DNA of 64,000 bases from Caenorhabditis remanei. Taxonomy: Eukaryota > Nematoda > Chromadorea > Rhabditida > Rhabditidae. The DNA lies in contig NC_071331.1 in NCBI RefSeq assembly GCF_010183535.1, positions 3,038,001-3,102,000 on the forward strand. Reading direction: 5' to 3'. Numbering within the stretch: position 1 is the first letter of the stretch; the number at the start of each line of letters is the position of its first letter. A program made the position numbers and the translations under genes. The notes beneath the pieces are model-generated. The model was not told where the DNA came from, ran no database searches, and worked only from the letters and a program-made list of their open reading frames with translations. Positions 23,611 through 35,868 of this stretch are shown one piece after another.

Positions 23611-24072
23611 ACAATAAATTATATACCGTTTCAGATACATTTTCTTTGTGCCATTGCGATGTGACTAAAGTAATGTACGGGTACTTTTTTTTAACATTTT
23701 TCCATAAAATAAGTATTCCAAATGTCTTCACCTGTATATCTTTGGAAGTTTCAGAAATTCTTAAAGTTAAAATGATCAGAAAATTAAGAGCTCAACTTTT
23801 TGAGATGAGTGTCAGTCGTACGGATTCGGAGCCATGGGATTAGTGAAACCCTTACATGAAATGTTTATGAAACTCGAATTATCCGTATCCAAATTACATA
23901 TTCTGAACTACTTCGTGGGAGGAGAACAATACTTTCCAAAAAAAAATTATATCAATAACTCTTGTTACTTTCAATCTTTTTAGATGTTTCGAAACACGAA
24001 TGATTGTGAGAGTAGGTTCAAATTCACCAGTGATAACAAACTTCCAAAACATTTTCAGGTGGCCATTAAGTC

Positions 24073-25029
24073 CTAACTGAAGCGAAGAACTGAACTGAAA
24101 TAAATCCTCAAAATTGAAGAGTTCCGAAAACTGTAAAATTTCATCGCGACTATTATTTGAACATTATTTTTATTTTTTATCACCGAAAACTCACATTTGA
24201 AATAGAGCGCCCCGCAAAAAGCACATTCGTTATCCATTCTGCCACAATAATGGGTGTCTGGACGGTCATTTGTAGCGGCGATTCCGAGAAATGCAGAATT
24301 ATTTTTGCTTTTTCTTGCCCGATCAGAAGTTCTTCGAGACAGTTTTTGAGTGAGATCTTCGGTTGCTCTGGCTGCGGATTTTCTTTCTCTGTCAATGCGT
24401 GCTCGTTTCTTTCTCTCTTCATCTTGCTCCTCAGACTTTCTTTCTGCGTGTCTTTGTTTGTCGACTTGCTTCCGTTTCTCTTTTTCTTCAGCTGTTTCTA
24501 GGGAACGTCTTAAAGATTTCATTTCAGAATCCCTCCTTGCCTTCCCCGCTTTAGTTTTCTCGGTTCCATTCGATCGATGGAGTGCGGAACGTGTAGCATT
24601 GTTTTGCAGTCTTCGATCTTTGTCTGCTTTATTTTCGAGTTGTCTTTTCGCTGAAACTCGAGCCGAAGCAGCATTTTTTTTCCTCTGAAAGTTAGAGTTT
24701 TTGACTAAGCCAATATAAGATGAACTTACCTTTCTCTTATCTCGCTTTCTTATTGATCCTTGAGACATCATCTGAGTGTCCTCGACATCATCCATGTCTT
24801 CGCTCATGTTTTGAGTCATGATCTGAGTATCCTCGATTCCATCGATTACTCCACTTCGTGATGGACCGGTCATGTCATCTGAGGCTGGAGAATCTTGAGA
24901 CATGATCTGAGTATCCTCGATTCCATCGATTACTCCACTTCGTGATGGACCGGTCATGTCATCTGGGGCTGGAGAATCTTGAGACATCAACTGGGTATCC
25001 TCGATGGGGAAAGAAAAAGAATGTGACAT
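24073..25029 (-). pseudogene. Truncated Helitron gene, first two exons only (left arm)
   Basis: It matches exons 1-2 of RepHel (14342-13508), including the 45-bp intron and the Cys/His cluster, then loses homology at about 24168 inside what would be intron 2. Two 28-residue repeats are present. Residues differ from the 9-14 kb copy (for example SPASDD where that has SLAPDD), so it descends from another Helitron copy. No HUH or helicase domain remains. Confidence 0.8.
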
Positions 25030-25473
25030 AAAATAAAAAATGGAATACTGAAATGGCCATAATTGTAATAACTTTGGCCGTTTTCAGTTAAAACTGTCCA
25101 ACTTCAAGAGGGTGTCACGAAAAAAAAAAGAAAAATAATAGTTTATGAACGTTCCCCACCCATTTTTCTAGACGATTTGAAGAAATGAATTCATTTGAAG
25201 AATGGAAAAGTTCTATAACTATTTTTCCCGTGAACTCCTATTTCCCTATTTCGGAAATGAAAGCCACTGAAAGGCTTGAAAACCACGTTTTTTCACGTAG
25301 TGACCTATTTTCGAACTATTTGAACTAAAAAAAATAGACGGGCATCATCCGGGGAAAATTTCCAAACGATCTGTGTAAGTTTCATTAAAAACGGTTCAGT
25401 ACAGAGGGCGCTAGAGTCGGCGACATACGGACAGACGGACAGATCTGCTGCTCCAGGAACCGAGAAAACTGAG

Positions 25474-26602
25474 ATTAACCGTCGTTCAAAAAATATTTGG
25501 ACGTCCCTTAAACTTTCAAAACCAAGAGCTTGCTGTGACACCTGGAAGTAGTGATTGCCTAAAAACAATAACGTCCTTGAATCTTGACATGATAATGGCT
25601 CAGCACCCGGGAAGTAGTGAATTCCTTAACACAGAGACATCCAGCATCTAGCTTAAAGTTATGGAAAAAAGTGCAAGCAAGCATCAGTGTGTCTATGTTT
25701 TAAGGAAACCACGTCTAAGCATTTTATGGAACTTTTAAACGTTTTTTGGGACGACTAAATGTTTTTTGGGACGTTTGAACACTTGGAAGGAAGTCTTAAC
25801 TTTCGGAAAAAATTTAGGGCATGACAGGGCGTTTAAGTGTTTTAAGCGACGTCTTAGTGTTTCATGGAACGTTCGAGTTTTCAAAGGATATCTAACCTAG
25901 AATAGAACCAAAAAAATTGTTTAAAACCCACGCATTTTTCCTGACAATTTGAAGAAATGAATTCATTTGAAGAATGAAAAAGTTCTATAACTATTTTCCC
26001 CGTGAACTCCTATTTCCCTATTTCGGAAATGAAAGCCACTGAAAGGCTTGAGAACCACGTTTTTTTCACGTAGTGACCTAGTTTTGAACTTTTCTAACTA
26101 AAAAAATAGACGGGCATCATCCGGGACAAATTTCCAATCGATCTGTGTAAATTTCATTAAAAACGGTTCAGTACAGAGGGCGCTAGAGTCGGCGACAAAC
26201 GGACAGACGGACAGATCTGCTGAATATTATTAGTAAAGATAGAGTACACGATTTTTTGTTTTCATAGTCCGCACTGGAATACTGTAGGCAATCAAGCTTT
26301 GTCAATTTAGTACTGAAACTGACTATCTGAAAAAAGAAATGTTCTCAATAACTGAATGTTTTAATTAAACACAAAGATTTCTTAAGTAAAAAATTTGATT
26401 TTCGGAATTAGGTTGTATGGTGTAGAATACTGAGCACGAGAAAAGTGTGTCCTAGATTTATGTGCTACCTTGTAATTGTAGATATTGTAAATTAGCCTAC
26501 TCACCGCGTTTACTTTTCCAGGCCTGTTATTTACTAACTAGGGAAGGATCCCGAGTCAAGATGGAGTTACGGGGGAATCGAGTTCAGAGCTCGAACTTTG
26601 AG
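25474..26602. repeat. Spacer (axis) of the first palindrome
   Basis: This is 1,129 bp of unpaired DNA. It contains degenerate direct repeats of ttttgggacgtctaaatg type (about 25690-25890), then a Helitron 5' end on minus (about 25930-26239, TCTTTACTA at 26239 with A outside). The rest is unremarkable. No gene is seen. Confidence 0.85.
25930..26239 (-). mobile_element. Helitron 5' end fragment
   Basis: It matches the terminal 300 bp of the Helitrons at 14778 and 15987, down to TCTTTACTAATATTCAGC, with host A outside. The inner part of the element is missing. Confidence 0.8.
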
Positions 26603-27046
26603 CTCAGTTTTCTCGGTTCCTGGAGCAGCAGATCTGTCCGTCTGTCCGTATGTCGCCGACTCTAGCGCCCTCTGTACTGAACCGTTTTTAATGAAACTTA
26701 CACAGATCGTTTGGAAATTTTCCCCGGATGATGCCCGTCTATTTTTTTTAGTTCAAATAGTTCGAAAATAGGTCACTACGTGAAAAAACGTGGTTTTCAA
26801 GCCTTTCAGTGGCTTTCATTTCCGAAATAGGGAAATAGGAGTTCACGGGAAAAATAGTTATAGAACTTTTCCATTCTTCAAATGAATTCATTTCTTCAAA
26901 TCGTCTAGAAAAATGGGTGGGGAACGTTCATAAACTATTATTTTTCTTTTTTTTTTCGTGACACCCTCTTGAAGTTGGACAGTTTTAACTGAAAACGGCC
27001 AAAGTTATTACAATTATGGCCATTTCAGTATTCCATTTTTAATTTT

Positions 27047-28087
27047 ATGTCACATTCTTTTTCTTTCCCCATCGAGGATACCCAGTTGATGTCTCAAGAT
27101 TCTCCAGCCCCAGATGACATGACCGGTCCATCACGAAGTGGAGTAATCGATGGAATCGAGGATACTCAGATCATGTCTCAAGATTCTCCAGCCTCAGATG
27201 ACATGACCGGTCCATCACGAAGTGGAGTAATCGATGGAATCGAGGATACTCAGATCATGTCTCAAGATTCTCCAGCCTCAGATGACATGACCGGTCCATC
27301 ACGAAGTGGAGTAATCGATGGAATCGAGGATACTCAGATCATGACTCAAAACATGAGCGAAGACATGGATGATGTCGAGGACACTCAGATGATGTCTCAA
27401 GGATCAATAAGAAAGCGAGATAAGAGAAAGGTAAGTTCATCTTATATTGGCTTAGTCAAAAACTCTAACTTTCAGAGGAAAAAAAATGCTGCTTCGGCTC
27501 GAGTTTCAGCGAAAAGACAACTCGAAAATAAAGCAGACAAAGATCGAAGACTGCAAAACAATGCTACACGTTCCGCACTCCATCGATCGAATGGAACCGA
27601 GAAAACTAAAGCGGGGAAGGCAAGGAGGGATTCTGAAATGAAATCTTTAAGACGTTCCCTAGAAACAGCTGAAGAAAAAGAGAAACGGAAGCAAGTCGAC
27701 AAACAAAGACACGCAGAAAGAAAGTCTGAGGAGCAAGATGAAGAGAGAAAGAAACGAGCACGCATTGACAGAGAAAGAAAATCCGCAGCCAGAGCAACCG
27801 AAGATCTCACTCAAAAACTGTCTCGAAGAACTTCTGATCGGGCAAGAAAAAGCAAAAATAATTCTGCATTTCTCGGAATCGCCGCTACAAATGACCGTCC
27901 AGACACCCATTATTGTGGCAGAATGGATAACGAATGTGCTTTTTGCGGGGCGCTCTATTTCAAATGTGAGTTTTCGGTGATAAAAAATAAAAATAATGTT
28001 CAAATAATAGTCGCGATGAAATTTTACAGTTTTCGGAACTCTTCAATTTTGAGGATTTATTTCAGTTCAGTTCTTCGCTTCAGTTAG
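27047..28087 (+). pseudogene. Truncated Helitron gene, three-repeat version (right arm)
   Basis: It is the mirror of 24073-25029 with one extra in-frame 84-bp unit encoding EDTQIMSQDSPASDDMTGPS and the eight residues after it. It has the same truncation after the Cys/His cluster. Confidence 0.8.
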
Positions 28088-28549
28088 GACTTAATGGCCA
28101 CCTGAAAATGTTTTGGAAGTTTGTTATCACTGGTGAATTTGAACCTACTCTCACAATCATTCGTGTTTCGAAACATCTAAAAAGATTGAAAGTAACAAGA
28201 GTTATTGATATAATTTTTTTTTGGAAAGTATTGTTCTCCTCCCACGAAGTAGTTCAGAATATGTAATTTGGATACGGATAATTCGAGTTTCATAAACATT
28301 TCATGTAAGGGTTTCACTAATCCCATGGCTCCGAATCCGTACGACTGACACTCATCTCAAAAAGTTGAGCTCTTAATTTTCTGATCATTTTAACTTTAAG
28401 AATTTCTGAAACTTCCAAAGATATACAGGTGAAGACATTTGGAATACTTATTTTATGGAAAAATGTTAAAAAAAAGTACCCGTACATTACTTTAGTCACA
28501 TCGCAATGGCACAAAGAAAATGTATCTGAAACGGTATATAATTTATTGT

Positions 28550-28868
28550 CATACTTGTAAACCGGGCCGAAACGGGCCTTCACGAGCCGGCTCGTAACTC
28601 GCGTCAAAATGAATATTATGAGCTGAAAAATATACCAAAATGTAGATCTCGGCGAGTTCTATGTCTGTGACCTACTACGGGTCGGATGGCTATTTGTTAT
28701 TGTGCCGCGGGCCGGGCTAGAATGGCTTTTTGGCCATTTTCGCGTTTTTTGGCACATTTTCCCGGCCCGCTGCAATATTTTTCAGCTCATAGTATTCATT
28801 TTGACGCGAGTTACGCACCGGCCAGTGTCGGCCCGTTCCGGCCCGTTCCGGCCCGGTTGACAAGTATG
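28550..28868. mobile_element. GC-rich palindromic element (mirror of copy 4)
   Basis: It is the inverted duplicate of 23292-23610 carried by the right arm. Confidence 0.7.
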
Positions 28869-29055
28869 CTTATTGTATACCATTCGTATTTTTCAGATTT
28901 TCTTTAATATTTTTCTGTATCAAAAACCTGATTTCGTCAAAGTTTGCAATATTATGTTGTTACTCCGTTAGTATTATTAAGAAATAAAGATAAAATTGGG
29001 AAATAATTCGCTTAAACGAACGGAACCAGGTCACGCTCCTTTTACTAACCCGTTT

Positions 29056-29654
29056 CTGTTTCATTGGAATGTTAATTTTTGTTTGATTAGAAAAAATACA
29101 TTTTTGTTCCGTTTGATGTACAGGAAAACTTATTTTTCACCTTCAACCAAAAATTATAGAACAGTTTTGAGAATTCTAGTTTGAATAATCAAGTGTTTGT
29201 CTATAAACTATTTTTTCTCGTCAGCAATTTGAGAAACAGGAATTTTCAAAATGTCCAGTTACAAAAATTCCCGCTCGGTTCTTGCAACTGCGCTCCACCG
29301 AAACGCCTTTGAAAATGTCTATTTTCTTTGAGTCTCTCAGTTTCGCACACAATTTCCTTCGGTTTTGGTAGAGTGCGGTTTTAAAAAGCGTGCCGTGGTA
29401 ATAATTACTGTTCTTGATCCAACACATAACTTCAAATTGTTGAACTTTTCTGTTTCAAACCAATCATATTCTCTGATGAACAGATTTCAAACAGTGCTCT
29501 GTCAAATTCGATAAGACATGTTTATTTTCATTAATGTCTCATTTGCACTCTGTTTCAATTTCGGCCAAAACACTTTCTATCGTAAAATTCTGTTTTCTTA
29601 TAGACTGTGTCTCACACTATTCAATTGTTCTAAAAAAACATTGCTCCTGTTTCA
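29056..29654 (+). promoter_or_regulatory. 21U-RNA upstream cores, group 5 (right arm)
   Basis: Mirror copies of group 4 on plus: 29056-29063, 29450-29457, 29550-29557 and 29647-29654. If active, each pair of loci would give identical 21U-RNAs from opposite strands. Confidence 0.6.
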
Positions 29655-30103
29655 GTAAATTGTTTTTGTTTCACAGTTTTTTTGCTTTATACTCGAATAC
29701 TCTATGCAGGTTCTCTCGCACATCAAACATTGAATTCTCTACCGATTACTATCCAGACTTCCTAAAAAGTTGAAGAGAGTTTTGAAGAACAGTACTTTTT
29801 ATACCGTTTCCCAAATGTTTCAGATTGATTTCAACACCTCAAGTTTAGTTTTCTTTCTTCACGTATCAAGATTGTTCGAAAAAATATTACAGTTAAGCAC
29901 TTAAGCATCGTTCGAATTTGTTTTCATTTTCAACATGAAAACTGACATACATTTTCATTCAATTTAACTTCCAAGGTGTATAATTGCAATTATCATATTC
30001 TGCATAGTTGTCAAGGCCCGGCCGGGCTTAAGGCCCGGCCCGAAGGCCCGGGCAAATTGGCGCGAAAGTCAAATTTTCAAATTTTTTCAAATTTTTTGAA
30101 TTT

Positions 30104-30407
30104 ACATGCTAATCGGAAACACATTTCCAAATCAGATAGTAGTGCTTCAGTAGTACTGCTGAATTAATCAAAGTTGTGAAGTCAATTGGCTTCAGAATAT
30201 CATAGTTGTCAAGGCCCGGGCCGGTAGAAAATTTTCAAGGCCCGGCCCGGCCCGAAGGCCCGGCTTCAAAAAATGACCCTTTTTTTCCAATTTTTTTTTC
30301 GAAATTTTTTCAATTTTTCATCGGAAATGTGACCATTTTTGACCATTTTTCAGAATTTTTTCTAATTCTGGCTGATAGTCAAAAATTCGACTTTTTCGCG
30401 AAAAAAT
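30104..30407 (+). repeat. 304-bp direct copy of 21757-22060 joining the two palindromes
   Basis: It begins at acatgctaatcgg directly after the right arm of the first palindrome and ends at gcgaaaaaat, where the left arm of the second palindrome (ggttactgtag) starts. Confidence 0.9.
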
Positions 30408-30991
30408 GGTTACTGTAGTTTTTGCCTCGAGACTCAACGATGCGTCAAACCAAGTCATGATTATACTTATCAGAAAACTTTAATTCTGTTTTTTTTTTCA
30501 GTTTTTGGCAATTATTTTTCTCAAAAAATTACTGTTTTCAGAATTTGTCAATTACATAGTGTTTCTGTAGTTTTGTTTCGACCACTATTTGTCTTCCTGA
30601 TAAATAGTAATAGATTTGAGTATTTTGGAGTTTTCAGATTATGGTCATGCCGAAGCATATTCATCTGTCTTGCGGTAGAATTGCAACAAAGACTTGAAAT
30701 TAACAATTTATTTCCAACCACAAAGCAAACAGTTTAGAGATACGTTTGATGAAAAAAAAAAAGAAAAAAATAGATCCTTCCAATAAAATTTTTTTGCAGC
30801 TAGTGACACGAGCAGATTCCAATTTTTCACGTTGCAAACAAGTTCTACAGTAATTGTAGGTGAGGAGACATGAAACCTTGGAGTTTGTTTAATCTTAACC
30901 AAGTATTGAATCAGCTTCTCTGAAATCAGATTATTATTAATTGTGATAACTTTAATTAATCCACCTTTCGAGTATTAGCCGAGCAAATTTG

Positions 30992-31230
30992 TTACAACTG
31001 CGCCCCGCCGCAAACGAGAGAGTATCGGCGAGAGACGGAGATTTTTTTCTCGCGCCAACAATTATTTTCAAAGTTTTTGACCTATTTTCACTATTTTTCG
31101 AAAGTTTTTATGTAATTTGTTCTTAAAAACAGCGAAAATAGGTCAAAAATGATAAAATATTTGTTCGCGCGAGAAAAAATTCTGCGTCTCTCGTCGATAC
31201 TCTCTCGTTTGCGGTGGGGCGCAGTTGTAA
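30992..31230. mobile_element. Short palindromic MITE (TTACAACTGCGCCCC ends)
   Basis: Terminal inverted repeats of about 50 bp (ttacaactgcgccccgccgc, then aaacgagagagtatcg) flank a palindromic AT-rich centre. It is mirrored at 36155-36393. Confidence 0.7.
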
Positions 31231-31305
31231 GAGGGTGTGGGCCGCTAATATGTGTCGTTGCAACCAACAATCACGAAATCAGGTTGGAACAGAATCCCTA
31301 TGACC

Positions 31306-31518
31306 TCAGGGCTCTTTGAATTGATAACGTTTCTCATCGTTTGGATGAAAAGGGTGCCGAACTTTTGGTCCTTTGCAGCATGTATTTGCAAAATAATGAG
31401 GTTGCTCATCGTCAGCAAGGGCTATTCCGTAGATGACGAGGAGAAGACCAAGAATACACAACAATTTCCACGTTGAACACCGAATAGATCTCTGAATAGA
31501 AGACAACTGACTTAACAT
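31306..31518 (-). CDS. Small secreted peptide, 70 aa (left arm copy)
   Basis: Identical in translation to the plus-strand copy at 35869-36081, where it is described. Confidence 0.4.
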   Translation of the reverse strand: MLSQLSSIQRSIRCSTWKLLCILGLLLVIYGIALADDEQPHYFANTCCKGPKVRHPFHPNDEKRYQFKEP

Positions 31519-31546
31519 TCATTTAGCACTGCTTGATAGTGCTCAC

Positions 31547-31629
31547 CTCCTCACGAAATCCTCAAAAATTAAAATAATCCCAAAAAAATCAAAAATAATC
31601 GTTGTTCGACATCCATTCCGGTAGGATAT
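31547..31629 (-). other. Conserved 83-bp candidate exon (left arm copy)
   Basis: Mirror of 35758-35840, described there. Confidence 0.3.
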
Positions 31630-33058
31630 CTGAAAAATATAGTTTGAAATATTTTAAACTGTTTGAATAATCAGAAAACCCATAAAAACTTCTAAAAATT
31701 ACAAAAATGACTATTACCAAGGTTCGGATTCAAGAAACTGAACTTTTTTCAATTTAACACCAAGAAAATTGCAAAATTTAGCTTCAAAAGCCCAAAATAC
31801 ATCAATTTTTTGATGATTTTGCTTCGAAAATCACTCAAAAGGCATGTCACCCCAAGTAGTATTTTTTAATTTTTGTACTTACCAATAACACATTTGAGGG
31901 GAGTTGTGACTAGAATTGGAGGGGGTATAGACAAAAAGTACCAATCTCTCTTTCTTTTCCCTCTCTACTTTTTACAAACTATCTTGTTTAATGATGAAGA
32001 CACACCTGCCGCTCCATTTGGCTTATATGAAATTGATAAAAAATAAAAAACAAAGTTTTTAAGATTTTGGTTAAATTTTAGACAAAAATAAATCAGATAC
32101 TCGGAATCAGTGCGTCGAGACGGTTTGATTGAGTATAATCAATACTAGGTGTGCCACATTTTGATATTTCACCTATCCTATGTGCTTTATCAAATAAATC
32201 AGTACTTAAAAAAAGTTTACTGATTCAAAATGTGCTAATTCACCAATTCAGTCTATTCTTGCAATAATCACGGGAAGTTTTGCTTCTTAACAATGCTCTC
32301 TTTCAGTCAAAATTCAAAAACAACACTTGCTGCTTCAAAACTTCCAAAAAGCTTGAAAACAATAAAATGTATCATTGCTATCGTGTTTAAGAATTCCATT
32401 CGGTCCAGTCGGGTTCGGTACGACCGCCGACCGATGTCCGCATTTGCGCGTGAAGTGTTTGCGTATTTATGGGCGGAAGTTTAAATTTATTTTATTTTTT
32501 TCACGAATTTCAGAATTTTCCGAAATTCAATTTGTGAAAAGTGCGCTTACAATTATGTCAAAACATGGTTCCTCATGAAAAATTTGATGAATTTCGATTG
32601 ATTTTTGAAAATCAAAAAAATTAATCTGTGCTCTCTAAAAAATTGCACCATGACCGAAAATTGGTGTTAAAAACTGTTGGAAGTACTAATTTTGTTCAAA
32701 TTATTCCGTTTTTTTTTCCATTTTGGTAAAATGTCAGTTTTCAGCCGATTTCATTTTTCAAAAATTGTCGTCGAATATGGCGCATGCAGACAGAAAAAAT
32801 TGTGTAGGTCGGTGACCGGTCGGTCGGGGGTCGGTCGGGTCGGCGGTCGGTCAGGTCGGTCAAAAGGTGAAAATTCTCAAATCGGCCCGGCCCGGCCCGG
32901 CCCGTTGCAAGTATGATCTCTTCCAATTAAATTTTATATGCGCCTGTGATAAATCTTTACTTGGAGTGACTTTTATAAGTTTTTTTTTTCTATTATTCCA
33001 TGTTTCAGATTATTGTTTTCAATGAACTTGAAAATATAAAAACGATAAATATACGATA

Positions 33059-33125
33059 CCAGTCGGTTAACGCAGCCTAAGGGCTGCTCAACCTCCTTCT
33101 CTACAGCACCCTTCTGGGTGTTACA
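33059..33125 (-). mobile_element. Helitron 3' terminus fragment
   Basis: On minus it ends gcagcccttaggctgc hairpin, then cgttaaccgaCTGG and host T. It is cut off at the palindrome boundary, so only the tail is present in this arm. Confidence 0.8.
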
Positions 33126-34259
33126 ATAAAAGTTTGGGATTTCAAGGGACATCTGAACGGTTTTGGGACGTCTAAACATTTTTGGGACCCCAAAGAACGT
33201 TTAAATGTTTTGAGAAACGTCTAAGTGTTTTAAAGAACGTTTAAGTGTTTTAAGGGACGTTCGAGTTCTCAAAGGACATCTAAACTGGAATAGAATCTCT
33301 TTATTGACACCCTTTCAAAGTTGGAAAGGGTGTCAATATAACTGAAAAACGGTCCAAGTTGTTCGATTTATGGCCATTACTGTACTCCATTTTTACCGGC
33401 TGTCTAACTTTCACACTTAGAAATATGTAGAATAGCTTTGAAGTCTTTTAGAGAAAAAAAATCAGAAAGCAGAACAGTTCAGATCAAACCAGACTGAAGA
33501 GAAGATTTCCGTGGATATGAGAAACAATCTTGAAAGATTTTGGGGAGGGAGGCGGCATCACTGCCGATCAGTCAAAAACTTAAAAGTAGTACTTTAGGTT
33601 AATTTTTTAAAGATGTGAATAGGAAAATTTCCAAATTTCTAAGCTTCAGTAAAAGAGTTGGTAAGGCTTTCTCAGTCTGAAGCCAAAAAAGTCATTTGCT
33701 GTGTTTAGTATAATTCATTCTGAGACTTCGGATGTCTCCATCCTTAAAGAAGTTGCAACAGTCAGAAGCTTAATAGAAATAAATTGAATGAAAAAACACT
33801 ACTCAAAAAGTGGTGGAGATTTTTGAATAAGTAACTTTGTCGTGGATCAGTTACCTTCAAAAGGTAATTATTTCTAGGATGAGGATTTGCTAATACATGG
33901 TCTCAGTCTGCCATATTCAGAGAAGGGAGACAGCATTGTCGCCGAAGTTTGACATTAATATTTGAAAGATGACTCGCCTCTTGAGGAGGGAGATAAAGCA
34001 GAAAAAATGAATACAGTTTCGATTAGTGAATTGAAAACTGCTCATATTGAAATCCTTTTTTCCTCAGGATAGAAAAGTCACCGAGTAAATTTGTCGAAAT
34101 CGTATCAGAAATGCAGAGATGTTTTAATTGTTCTCTACCGGAACGGGCTGTTTAGCTAACAAAAACTACCGACAAGTGAAGAAAATTAATACAATCCAGG
34201 AGAAGGAGAAAATTCTGAGACTTTGATAGTTTGAACCATTTAAGAAGCGCCGCAGGCGC
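33126..34259. repeat. Spacer (axis) of the second palindrome
   Basis: This is 1,134 bp. The left part has degenerate direct repeats (aacgtctaagtgttttaaag, about 33135-33290) related to those in the first spacer. The right part is similar to the interior of the non-autonomous Helitron at 14779-15987 in the opposite orientation, including gggaggcggcat...gccgatcagtc and aagcttcagtaaaa. It leads without a break into the Helitron 3' end at 34326. No gene is seen. Confidence 0.8.
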
Positions 34260-34326
34260 TGTAACACCCAGAAGGGTGCTGTAGAGAAGGAGGTTGAGCA
34301 GCCCTTAGGCTGCGTTAACCGACTGG
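33540..34326 (+). mobile_element. Non-autonomous Helitron, 3' part
   Basis: It ends with the hairpin gcagcccttaggctgc (34298-34313), ten nt later CTGG (34323-34326), then host T. No TCTTTACTA 5' end is found in the spacer, so the 5' part is lost or rearranged. Confidence 0.65.
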
Positions 34327-35757
34327 TATCGTATATTTATCGTTTTTATATTTTCAAGTTCATTGAAAACAATAATCTGAAACATGGAATAATAGAAAAA
34401 AAAAACTTATAAAAGTCACTCCAAGTAAAGATTTATCACAGGCGCATATAAAATTTAATTGGAAGAGATCATACTTGCAACGGGCCGGGCCGGGCCGGGC
34501 CGATTTGAGAATTTTCACCTTTTGACCGACCTGACCGACCGCCGACCCGACCGACCCCCGACCGACCGGTCACCGACCTACACAATTTTTTCTGTCTGCA
34601 TGCGCCATATTCGACGACAATTTTTGAAAAATGAAATCGGCTGAAAACTGACATTTTACCAAAATGGAAAAAAAAAAACGGAATAATTTGAACAAAATTA
34701 GTACTTCCAACAGTTTTTAACACCAATTTTCGGTCATGGTGCAATTTTTTAGAGAGCACAGATTAATTTTTTTGATTTTCAAAAATCAATCGAAATTCAT
34801 CAAATTTTTCATGAGGAACCATGTTTTGACATAATTGTAAGCGCACTTTTCACAAATTGAATTTCGGAAAATTCTGAAATTCGTGAAAAAAATAAAATAA
34901 ATTTAAACTTCCGCCCATAAATACGCAAACACTTCACGCGCAAATGCGGACATCGGTCGGCGGTCGTACCGAACCCGACTGGACCGAATGGAATTCTTAA
35001 ACACGATAGCAATGATACATTTTATTGTTTTCAAGCTTTTTGGAAGTTTTGAAGCAGCAAGTGTTGTTTTTGAATTTTGACTGAAAGAGAGCATTGTTAA
35101 GAAGCAAAACTTCCCGTGATTATTGCAAGAATAGACTGAATTGGTGAATTAGCACATTTTGAATCAGTAAACTTTTTTTAAGTACTGATTTATTTGATAA
35201 AGCACATAGGATAGGTGAAATATCAAAATGTGGCACACCTAGTATTGATTATACTCAATCAAACCGTCTCGACGCACTGATTCCGAGTATCTGATTTATT
35301 TTTGTCTAAAATTTAACCAAAATCTTAAAAACTTTGTTTTTTATTTTTTATCAATTTCATATAAGCCAAATGGAGCGGCAGGTGTGTCTTCATCATTAAA
35401 CAAGATAGTTTGTAAAAAGTAGAGAGGGAAAAGAAAGAGAGATTGGTACTTTTTGTCTATACCCCCTCCAATTCTAGTCACAACTCCCCTCAAATGTGTT
35501 ATTGGTAAGTACAAAAATTAAAAAATACTACTTGGGGTGACATGCCTTTTGAGTGATTTTCGAAGCAAAATCATCAAAAAATTGATGTATTTTGGGCTTT
35601 TGAAGCTAAATTTTGCAATTTTCTTGGTGTTAAATTGAAAAAAGTTCAGTTTCTTGAATCCGAACCTTGGTAATAGTCATTTTTGTAATTTTTAGAAGTT
35701 TTTATGGGTTTTCTGATTATTCAAACAGTTTAAAATATTTCAAACTATATTTTTCAG

Positions 35758-35840
35758 ATATCCTACCGGAATGGATGTCGAACAACGATTATTTTTGATT
35801 TTTTTGGGATTATTTTAATTTTTGAGGATTTCGTGAGGAG
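35758..35840 (+). other. Conserved 83-bp candidate exon
   Basis: It is bounded by ttttcag and gtgag and is 83 bp long, exactly like the paralogous segment at 37850-37932. One frame is open in both (SYRNGCRTT...FEDFVRR here, SYRYGYRTT...FEDFVRR there) and most differences leave the residue type similar. It may be the exon before the secreted-peptide ORF, but reading the same frame across the splice hits a stop, so the join is unresolved. Confidence 0.3.
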
Positions 35841-35868
35841 GTGAGCACTATCAAGCAGTGCTAAATGA

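Larger units (their letters stand above)
22057..25473 (+). repeat. First large palindrome, left arm
   Basis: Paired positions sum to 52,160 over the outer arm and 52,076 over the inner arm. The step is one 84-bp repeat unit gained in the right arm. Every stretch compared by eye is otherwise identical. Outward to inward it contains part of a GC-rich palindromic element, four piRNA cores, a further GC-rich element, a truncated Helitron gene and the Helitron 5' region. Confidence 0.93.
26603..30103 (-). repeat. First large palindrome, right arm
   Basis: This is the inverted copy of 22057-25473, 84 bp longer because its Helitron fragment has three 28-residue repeats in place of two. The outer limit is at 30103, where pairing with 22057 ends and a direct copy of 21757 onwards begins. 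Confidence 0.93.
30408..33125 (+). repeat. Second large palindrome, left arm
   Basis: It pairs with 34260-36977. Paired positions sum to 67,385 at both ends and 67,387 in the middle, reflecting two small homopolymer length changes. It contains a 240-bp palindromic MITE, a small secreted-peptide ORF, a GC-rich element end and the last 67 bp of a Helitron. Confidence 0.93.
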
